A stretch of DNA of 64,000 nt from Spartobacteria bacterium. GTDB lineage: Bacteria > Verrucomicrobiota > Verrucomicrobiia > Chthoniobacterales > UBA10450. Of this stretch, positions 9,022 to 15,621 are shown piece after piece (the first letter of the stretch is position 1; each line of letters opens with the position of its first letter). Location of the stretch: NCBI GenBank assembly GCA_003134785.1, contig PLCN01000011.1, positions 93,246 to 157,245 on the forward strand. The letters are read 5' to 3'. The position numbers and the translations under genes are program-made. The notes under the pieces are model-generated. The model made no database searches, had not been told where the DNA came from, and saw nothing but the letters and a program-made list of their open reading frames with translations.

Positions 9022-11520
9022 ATGAAAACAAAGTGCTCCTTTCAATCCGGTTTCTACCGTCCGCGTATCCTTCTTGGTTTTTTTCTTTGCTCGGTCGGCG
9101 TCCTATTGGCCCTGATTGGGTTTGGTGTGTCCTCCGGCACGTCGGTCTTAGCCCAAAGCGTGAGGCAGAACCAAGAGGATGGCAGCAAGATTGCGCCGCA
9201 AGCGCTGGCCGAAACAGCCGACGGCGCGATTGCCTCAGTCGTCATTCTTCTCGCCGATCAAGCCGATGTAAGCGCGGCTTATGAGATGAAGGATCAGGAC
9301 GCCCGCGGCTGGTTCGTTTACAACACGCTGACTCAACATGCGGCCCGCACCCAGGTTGACCTCAAAGCCTTCCTCGAAGCGCAAGGCGTTAGCTACCAAT
9401 CATTCTGGGCGGCTAACATGATTGTCGCCGCGGCCGATCGTTCGCTGGTCGAAACTCTGGCCTCTCGCGCAGACGTAGCTCGCGTCGATTCCAATAAGCC
9501 TGCGCGTTGGATCGAAGACCCGGAGGTTGCCAATTTCGAAGTTACGCGGAACAGCCCCAATGTTCCCAATACGGTGGAGTGGGGCGTGAACAATGTTAAC
9601 GCTCCGTCAGTCTGGGCGTTGGGGTTCACCGGCCAGGGCATGGTTGTTGGTGATCAAGATACAGGGCAGCGTTGGACCCATAACGCGCTCAAGCCCAAAT
9701 ATCGCGGCTGGAACGGTGTCGCTGCCGACCACAATTACAATTGGCACGACGCCATTCACTCCGGTGGCGGCGTATGCGGTCCGGATACGCTCGCGCCTTG
9801 CGACGACGACACCAAGTATACTCACGGCACGCACACCGCCGGCACGACCGTGGGCGACGACGGCTTGGGCAACCAGATCGGGGTCGCTCCCGGTGCGAAA
9901 TGGATTGGCTGCCGGAACATGGATCAGGGTAACGGCACGCCTGCGACTTACACCGAGTGCTTTCAGTTCATGATCGCGCCCACCGATTTGAATGGAAACA
10001 ATGCGAACCCTGTGCTCCGCCCGCACGTGCTCAACAACTCCTGGGGATGTCCTTCGAGCGAAGGTTGTACTACCCGAGCCGAGCTAGAGACGATCGTAAA
10101 CAACACGGAAACAGCGGGCATTTTTGTCGAAGTTTCAGCTGGGAACGATGGGCAAAACGGCTGCTCTTCGGTGGATGACGTGCCGGCGATCTATAGTGCT
10201 TCGTTTTCGACCGGCGCGATCGACATTAGCAACGCGCTGGCGAGTTTTAGTAGCCGCGGCCCCAGCACCTTTTACACTCCAAACCTGCTTAAGCCGAATG
10301 TTTCAGCGCCGGGTGTAAACGTACGCTCGAGCCAAGCCTTCAGCGATAGCAGCTTCGGCAACTTGAGCGGCACCTCGATGGCGGGACCTCACGTCGTCGG
10401 CGTGGTGGCGCTGCTTTGGTCGGCCCGCCCGGAGTTGGTGCGCGACATCGCTGCGACCAAGTCGATTTTGCAGAATACAGCCAACCCGGGAGTAACTGTT
10501 GCTCCGGTGGAGAATTGTGGTGGAACTTCCTCGGCCCAGATCCCCAACAATTCTTTCGGTTATGGCCGCGTCGATGCCCTCGCCGCCGTCAACGCCACTC
10601 CCACCCCAACGCCCACACCTACAGCGACACCTAGCGCTACTCCAACAGCTACACCTGCTTCAACACCTACTCCGACCGCAACGGCAACCCCCACGGTAAC
10701 TCCTGGTGCTACATCAACACCTACCCCGACTCCTGCGTCGACAACAACCCCGTCGACTCTCGCTAACATCTCGACCCGTCTTCGAGTCGAGACAGGTGAT
10801 AACGCGATGATCGGCGGATTCATCGTCACCGGCCCACAGGCGAAAAAGGTTATAATTCGTGCGATTGGCCCATCGCTTGGGCTAGCGGACAAGCTGGCCA
10901 ATCCGACTCTTGAGTTGCGCGACTCATCCGGCACATTGCTCGATCAGAATGACGATTGGAAACAATCGGCCAACAAGCAGGCGATCATCGATAGCGGCAT
11001 TGCACCAACGAACGATTTGGAATCGGCCATCGTGGCGACGCTGCCAGCCAACGGCGCATCCTACACAGCCATCATGCGTGGTGTGGGCAACACGACCGGG
11101 ATCGGAGTCGTGCAGATCTACGATTTGGACAGCTCCGTCGATTCCAAGCTGGCGAATATCTCAACGCGCGGACTGGTGCAAACGGGCGATAATGTGCTGA
11201 TCGCGGGAACGATCGTGCTCGGCCAGACGCCGCAGAGAGTCATCATTCGGGCGCTTGGCCCATCTTTGAACGTCGCTGGGAAACTGATGGATCCGACCTT
11301 GCAGTTAGTCGATGCCAACGGTGCGCAATTGGCCTTCAACGATAATTGGCGGAGTGATCAGGAAGCGGAAATCATGGCGACGGCCATTCCGCCTCCGAAC
11401 GACGCGGAAGCGGCCATTGTCCGGACTTTACCGGCCAACGGCGCATCCTACACGGCGATAGTGCGCGGCGTGAATGACACGACGGGCGTCGCCGTGGTGG
11501 AGATTTACGCGCTTAACTGA
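9022..11520 (+). CDS. Secreted subtilisin-family (S8) serine protease with PT linker and tandem repeat domain
   Basis: Exported protease of 832 residues. A long signal peptide (about 1-45) ends near SVLAQ, followed by an inhibitor-I9-like propeptide. The catalytic triad is complete: Asp in GDQDTG (near 212), His in HGTHTAG (near 270) and Ser in SGTSMAGPH (near 451); the oxyanion Asn is in NNSWG. A Thr/Pro-rich linker of about 55 residues (525-580) leads to two copies of the same C-terminal domain seen in the neighbouring CAP proteins, ending EIYALN at the stop. The protein is presumably processed outside the cell; the tail is a candidate sorting or surface-binding module. Confidence 0.93.
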   Translation: MKTKCSFQSGFYRPRILLGFFLCSVGVLLALIGFGVSSGTSVLAQSVRQNQEDGSKIAPQALAETADGAIASVVILLADQADVSAAYEMKDQDARGWFVYNTLTQHAARTQVDLKAFLEAQGVSYQSFWAANMIVAAADRSLVETLASRADVARVDSNKPARWIEDPEVANFEVTRNSPNVPNTVEWGVNNVNAPSVWALGFTGQGMVVGDQDTGQRWTHNALKPKYRGWNGVAADHNYNWHDAIHSGGGVCGPDTLAPCDDDTKYTHGTHTAGTTVGDDGLGNQIGVAPGAKWIGCRNMDQGNGTPATYTECFQFMIAPTDLNGNNANPVLRPHVLNNSWGCPSSEGCTTRAELETIVNNTETAGIFVEVSAGNDGQNGCSSVDDVPAIYSASFSTGAIDISNALASFSSRGPSTFYTPNLLKPNVSAPGVNVRSSQAFSDSSFGNLSGTSMAGPHVVGVVALLWSARPELVRDIAATKSILQNTANPGVTVAPVENCGGTSSAQIPNNSFGYGRVDALAAVNATPTPTPTPTATPSATPTATPASTPTPTATATPTVTPGATSTPTPTPASTTTPSTLANISTRLRVETGDNAMIGGFIVTGPQAKKVIIRAIGPSLGLADKLANPTLELRDSSGTLLDQNDDWKQSANKQAIIDSGIAPTNDLESAIVATLPANGASYTAIMRGVGNTTGIGVVQIYDLDSSVDSKLANISTRGLVQTGDNVLIAGTIVLGQTPQRVIIRALGPSLNVAGKLMDPTLQLVDANGAQLAFNDNWRSDQEAEIMATAIPPPNDAEAAIVRTLPANGASYTAIVRGVNDTTGVAVVEIYALN
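10594..10756 (+). repeat. Low-complexity Pro/Thr-coding tract in the protease gene
   Basis: This stretch is built of degenerate ACACCTACnCC-like units encoding ATPTPTPTATPSATPTATP-type sequence. It codes the flexible linker between the protease and the C-terminal domain. A shorter SPTPSPTASPSASPGATP linker occupies the same place in the next CAP gene. Such tracts are prone to slippage and length change. Confidence 0.85.
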
Positions 11521-11526
11521 CCAGCC

Positions 11527-11564
11527 CGGACAACGTTCGCCAAGGCGTTAAGGACTCTTGTCCG
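11527..11564 (+). terminator. Hairpin after the protease gene
   Basis: CGGACAA (11527-11533) pairs with TTGTCCG (11558-11564), and an inner CGCC-AA-GGCG stem can form in the loop. It begins 6 bases after the stop. The following CCTTTGTGTTCTTGG is only moderately U-rich, so termination is probable but not certain. Confidence 0.4.
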
Positions 11565-11658
11565 CCTTTGTGTTCTTGGTTGCAGCCTTTCCCGGATCAT
11601 CCCTGTTGTTTCCCGATTCCCGGCAAATCTCGGCACCATTATTGCTAATTTTTATGGG

Positions 11659-13518
11659 GTGGAAGGCCTCAACCCGGCACAGACACGTACATTGCGCCAT
11701 CGCTTTGGTCCATTCTGGGGCGTGGCCTCTCTAGCCTTCGGGTCGATCTGCGGCCTTTCGTTCGCGCAAGTCGCACCGCCTCCTGCGCCACCCATCATTA
11801 CGCAACCAGCCGCGACGTCGTCTCCCGAAAAAGCGGCATCGGCAACGTTCTCGCTCTATTCGATCGGCGATCCGACGTACGAAGAGCAGCTCTATCTGGA
11901 ACTGATCAATCGCGCGCGAGCGAACCCTATTCTGGAAGGGGTTCGTCTGGCGACTACGACCGATTCCAATGTGTTGGGCGCTTACGTCAGCTTCGGCGTG
12001 AATCTCGTTCTGATGCAGGCGCAGTTCGCCCTGATCCAACCTGCGCCTCCGCTCTCGATGAATTTGGTGCTGAGTTCCGCCGCCAGAGCGCACAGTCAGA
12101 ACATGCTCCAGAATAATTATCAGGGGCATGACGGACCGGATGGCTCTCTTGTCACTCGCCTGCAAAGCTATACCTCCGGCGCGAATGGCTGGTCGTTAGG
12201 CGAAAATGTTTATGCCTATTCCAAATTAGTCTTCTACGGACACGCCGGGTTTGAAGTGGATTGGGGTGGAATTATCGCGACTGGTGGTATGCAGTCGCCA
12301 CCCGGACACCGGATTAACATTCACAGCGCACAGTTCCGCGAGGTGGGAATTGGAGTGGTGCTCGGAAGCAACGGTGGTTCCGGTGGCGTTGGGCCACAAC
12401 TGGTCACGCAGGATTTCGGCAGCCGCGGAGATCTGCAGCCATTCATAACGGGCGTCGTTTATCGCGACCTCAATGGCAACGGCTTTTACGATTCAGGCGA
12501 AGGACTGGGCGGCGTCACAGTAAATGTGACTGGCGCCAGCTCTTACGCTGTCACCGCAAACTCTGGAGGTTACTCGGTCCCCGTTTCCGGTGATGGCTCT
12601 TATGTCGTTATCTTTAGCGGCGGATCAGTCGTGACGAATCAAAAGAACGTTAGCGTTGCCGGTGGCCAAAATGTAAAAGCGGATTACATCGCGACCGGGT
12701 TTACCTCTCCTACTCCGTCTCCCACCGCCTCGCCCAGCGCGTCTCCCGGCGCGACTCCGGCCAACTCGTTGGGAAATATCTCGACGCGTTCGATGGTGGG
12801 CACGGGAGAAAATGTTTTGATCGGCGGGTTCATCGTCACAGGCACACAGCCGAAAAAAGTAATCGTCCGCGCCATTGGTCCATCGTTGCCGTTGCCGGAC
12901 AAGGTGCTCGATCCCACGCTCGAGCTGCATGATTCTTCGGGCGGCGTGATCGCATTCAATGACAACTGGCCCCAAAGCGCAAACCAGCAGGAATTCATCG
13001 ACAGCTCGCTCGCGCCGCCGAATCCGAATGAGTCAGCGATCCTTCTGAGCCTCGCTCCCGGTTCTTACACGGCCGTCGTGCGCGGCGCGAATCAATCGAT
13101 CGGGACCGCCGTGGTGGAAGTTTACGATCTCGATCCGGCGGCGGACTCAAAGCTCGCGAATATTTCCACACGCGCCTCGGTCCTGGGTGGTGACAATGTT
13201 TTGATCGGCGGGTTGATCGTAGTGGGACAATCACCCACGAACGTGATCATCCGCGCCATTGGACCATCGCTTACGGTCCCTGGCGCGATGGCCGATCCGA
13301 CGCTGGAATTGTATGATGGGAATGGCGACGTGATCGGCTCGAATGACAACTGGCGGACGACCCAGCAAACGCAGATTATCGCCACGGGAGTGGCGCCAAC
13401 GCAAGACGCAGAGTCAGCCATCGTCATTTCTTTGCCACCCGGCGCGTACACCGCAATTCTTCGCGGAGCGGACGGAACGGCCGGCGTCGCCGTCATCGAA
13501 GCGTATCAGTTGAATTAG
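11659..13518 (+). CDS. Second secreted CAP-domain protein with C-terminal tandem repeat domain
   Basis: Paralogue of the CAP protein at 7146. GTG start; signal peptide about 1-37 ending near GLSFAQ, then a Pro-rich spacer, the CAP domain (about 75-260; LELINRARANPILEG, AHSQNMLQNNYQGHD, GENVYAYS, GHRINIHSAQFREVGIG), an SdrD-like domain with DLNGNGFYDSGEGLGGV, a short Pro/Ser linker, and two copies of the C-terminal domain finishing EAYQLN at the stop. The His and Glu positions of the CAP cavity (GHD, GEN, GHR) are better preserved here than in the first copy. Gene order CAP-protease-CAP suggests a jointly used extracellular set. Confidence 0.88.
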   Translation: MEGLNPAQTRTLRHRFGPFWGVASLAFGSICGLSFAQVAPPPAPPIITQPAATSSPEKAASATFSLYSIGDPTYEEQLYLELINRARANPILEGVRLATTTDSNVLGAYVSFGVNLVLMQAQFALIQPAPPLSMNLVLSSAARAHSQNMLQNNYQGHDGPDGSLVTRLQSYTSGANGWSLGENVYAYSKLVFYGHAGFEVDWGGIIATGGMQSPPGHRINIHSAQFREVGIGVVLGSNGGSGGVGPQLVTQDFGSRGDLQPFITGVVYRDLNGNGFYDSGEGLGGVTVNVTGASSYAVTANSGGYSVPVSGDGSYVVIFSGGSVVTNQKNVSVAGGQNVKADYIATGFTSPTPSPTASPSASPGATPANSLGNISTRSMVGTGENVLIGGFIVTGTQPKKVIVRAIGPSLPLPDKVLDPTLELHDSSGGVIAFNDNWPQSANQQEFIDSSLAPPNPNESAILLSLAPGSYTAVVRGANQSIGTAVVEVYDLDPAADSKLANISTRASVLGGDNVLIGGLIVVGQSPTNVIIRAIGPSLTVPGAMADPTLELYDGNGDVIGSNDNWRTTQQTQIIATGVAPTQDAESAIVISLPPGAYTAILRGADGTAGVAVIEAYQLN

Positions 13519-13529
13519 CGTTATTGGAG

Positions 13530-13549
13530 CCGACGCGCCCTCGCGTCGG
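13530..13549. terminator. Perfect 8-bp hairpin between CAP gene and DUF1573 operon
   Basis: CCGACGCG (13530-13537) and CGCGTCGG (13542-13549) form a strong stem with loop CCCT, 11 bases after the CAP stop. No U-run follows. It may stop or process the upstream transcript. Confidence 0.45.
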
Positions 13550-13604
13550 TTCGATCCGCTCCATGGCGTTTGACACCGCGAGCGTTTCCCGTTTTGCTGG
13601 AGGC

Positions 13605-14282
13605 ATGAACGGCAAACAAACTTTACTCTTCAGCTTCCTCTGTCTCGGGATCGCGGCCACGTCGCGCGCAGAATTGACCTGGGAAAAAACCGAACTGGAT
13701 CTTCACCCTGCGCTCACCGCCCCCACAGCCGTGGGCGTTTTCAAGTACGAGAACAAGGGAGACAAGCCGATTCATTTCAAATCCGTGCACGCTTCGTGCG
13801 GCTGCACAACGGCTGCGCTGCAGAAGAATGACGTCGCCCCGGGGGAGAAGGGCGAGATCACCGCTACGTTCACGATCGGCGATCGCACTGGGTTGCAGGT
13901 GAAGACCGTCACGGTCGACACCGATGACGCACAGAAGCCGCAAACCATTCTCACCTTGAAGGCAACGATTTCGCAATTGCTCGAGTTGCAGCCGGCCCTG
14001 GTTTTTTGGCAGAGCGGCGAAGAGCCGAAACCAAAAACGATTGTGGCGAAGGCGGGGCAGGGGGTGACGGTCAAGAACCTCGAAGTCACTTCGTCGAGTC
14101 CGGACTTCACCACGAAAGTCGAGCCGGGACCTGCTGGAGAATTCAAGATTTCCGTTCAACCTCGCGACACCAGCCATCCACTAAACGCGGTCTTGACCAT
14201 CAAGCCGGATAGTTCCGCCGGTGCGGCGAAGATTTACTCGGCGACCGCGCGGGTGATTCCCGCCACCACGGCCGCGCACTAG
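13605..14282 (+). CDS. Exported DUF1573-family protein
   Basis: The 225-residue product has a signal peptide (about 1-22, ending SRAEL) and two Ig-like beta-sandwich regions typical of DUF1573, with the family hallmark SCGCTTA near residue 65. ATG at 13605 follows a GGAGG ribosome-binding site and opens the signal peptide; the frame upstream is not coding-like. DUF1573 proteins are abundant in Bacteroidetes and Verrucomicrobia and sit outside the inner membrane, but have no proven biochemical role. It is first in a tight three-gene operon with a rhodanese and a MauE-like membrane protein. Confidence 0.85.
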   Translation: MNGKQTLLFSFLCLGIAATSRAELTWEKTELDLHPALTAPTAVGVFKYENKGDKPIHFKSVHASCGCTTAALQKNDVAPGEKGEITATFTIGDRTGLQVKTVTVDTDDAQKPQTILTLKATISQLLELQPALVFWQSGEEPKPKTIVAKAGQGVTVKNLEVTSSSPDFTTKVEPGPAGEFKISVQPRDTSHPLNAVLTIKPDSSAGAAKIYSATARVIPATTAAH

Positions 14283-14285
14283 CTC

Positions 14286-14717
14286 GTGAGATCGCTGCTT
14301 CGGCAGAGCCTGGTGATCCTCGGTCTGGCGCTATTGCCTGCCGGCGGTGAGGCTCTGTATTTGCGCGATAAGATTTCGTGGCACTCCCGCGTCGCGGAGT
14401 CGGACATGGTCTCAGTGGATCTGGCGCGGAACTGGGGCGCCAGCGTTATCTGGGTGGATGCGCGACCGGACGCTGAGTTTGAGCGCGACCATGTCCCCGG
14501 CGCGATCTTGTTAAACGAAGATCGCTGGAACGAATTGCTTCCACAGTTTCTCCAGCAGCAATGGTCGCCGGAAAAGAAGATTGTCGTTTATTGCAGCTCG
14601 CAAAGCTGCAATCTGGCCGGAGATGTCGCACGCCGGTTGCGCGAGGAAGCCAAGCTCCCAAACGAGATTCGCGTTTTGAAAGGCGGCTGGGAAGAATGGC
14701 TCAGCACGCGCAAATGA
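14286..14717 (+). CDS. Exported or membrane-tethered rhodanese-like protein
   Basis: A 143-residue protein with an N-terminal hydrophobic segment and one rhodanese domain: WVDARPDAEFERDHVPGAI is the typical entry block and the active-site loop is YCSSQSC, with the sulfur-carrying Cys at its start. Rhodaneses transfer sulfane sulfur to thiols or cyanide. GTG start lies 3 bases after the DUF1573 stop, and the stop overlaps the next start (ATGA). The second Cys in the loop is unusual and could permit disulfide chemistry. Confidence 0.85.
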   Translation: MRSLLRQSLVILGLALLPAGGEALYLRDKISWHSRVAESDMVSVDLARNWGASVIWVDARPDAEFERDHVPGAILLNEDRWNELLPQFLQQQWSPEKKIVVYCSSQSCNLAGDVARRLREEAKLPNEIRVLKGGWEEWLSTRK

Positions 14718-15151
14718 AAGTGGCCTGGCGCATTGTCGCTTTGCTTGTCGGAGTCGTTTTTGTCTTCGCGGGCCTGACCAAAATTGTCGATCTCCAGCCC
14801 TTTCGATTCCTCGATCCCATGGATTTCGCTCGCGACATCGACAACTACAAGATTTTGCCGTGGACGTTTAGCGTCTGGTTCGCATTCTATTTGCCCTGGC
14901 TCGAAGTAATTTGCGGGATTGCGTTGATCTTCCGGCGTTGGTACTCAGGGGCTCTTGCGATTCTGCTCGCTCTCCTGCTCACCTTCATCGGCGCGACCAT
15001 CGCCGCGAAGGTGCGCGGGATCGATATCAGTTGCGGTTGCTTCGGCCACTTTAGCGATCAACTCAGCTTCGCCTGGCACCTGGCACTTGATTGCGTGATC
15101 CTTGCCGGCCTCTGCGGCCTCGTTGTGCGAAATCGCGCGCTGTCGGGCTGA
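14714..15151 (+). CDS. MauE/DoxX-like integral membrane protein
   Basis: A 145-residue protein with four predicted transmembrane helices, matching the MauE/DoxX-like group; the loop motif DISCGCFG (near 112) matches the Cys pair of MauE-type proteins thought to help disulfide handling outside the membrane. Starts at the ATGA overlap with the rhodanese gene. Together with DUF1573 and rhodanese it suggests a periplasmic thiol/sulfur redox unit. A hairpin followed by T-residues is found 36 bases downstream. Confidence 0.8.
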   Translation: MKVAWRIVALLVGVVFVFAGLTKIVDLQPFRFLDPMDFARDIDNYKILPWTFSVWFAFYLPWLEVICGIALIFRRWYSGALAILLALLLTFIGATIAAKVRGIDISCGCFGHFSDQLSFAWHLALDCVILAGLCGLVVRNRALSG

Positions 15152-15186
15152 GCGTAGCCCGGCCCCTTATGAGTCTCGTGGAGACG

Positions 15187-15208
15187 GCCTGCCCCTCAGG
15201 CGGTTTTT
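15187..15208 (+). terminator. Probable Rho-independent terminator after the DUF1573 operon
   Basis: GCCTG (15187-15191) pairs with CAGGC (15197-15201) over loop CCCCT, followed by GGTTTTT. The stem is short, so strength is moderate. Confidence 0.5.
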
Positions 15209-15263
15209 GATTGTATTCGTTAGGCGCACTTTCTTATGCTGACAAATAGCCTCCCGTTATTCC

Positions 15264-15606
15264 ATGAACGTCTTCATAGTGTTGGTGATTGGCGTGGCGA
15301 TTGGCGTGTTAGATGGAGTCGGCATTTTCTTCGCCCCGGGCGAGCCTTACAAACTTGAAATTTTTTCGCCGCGATCTGGAAGGAATGTTGGTCAGCCTCA
15401 TTACCGGCCTTTCTTTGAAGAGGGACAGTCGATGGTGGCACGGAGCAGGTTATGGATCGCTCTATGGTTTCGCTTTTGCCCTGGTCGTGTTTCTGGCGAA
15501 GGGCGCATTCAAATCCATGGTCGCTCCCTATGTCGTGCCGTCCGGTGTGGTCATGGGTTTGATCACGGGCGTGCTGGTCGCGAAATTCGCTGTTAGGGAA
15601 TCTTGA
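15264..15606 (+). pseudogene. Small membrane protein gene split by a one-base frameshift in a T6 run
   Basis: Two overlapping frames each look coding. The first (from 15264) gives MNVFIVLVIGVAIGVLDGVG and stays sensible to about 15360; the second gives the rest, from RRDLEGMLVSLITGLSL through two membrane segments (YGFAFALVVFLA, VVMGLITGVLVAKFAV) to the stop at 15606. Removing one T from the T6 run at 15361-15366 joins them into one protein of about 113 residues with three hydrophobic segments. It could be a sequencing or assembly slip, a real mutation, or programmed slippage. Family not recognised. Confidence 0.65.
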
Positions 15607-15621
15607 TCGAAAAGAAACGCG

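Noticed and set aside
10594..10756. Repeat tract that could be mistaken for a CRISPR or other array
   Set aside because: Units are short, degenerate and in frame inside the protease gene; they encode a Thr/Pro linker. I saw no CRISPR array anywhere in the window.
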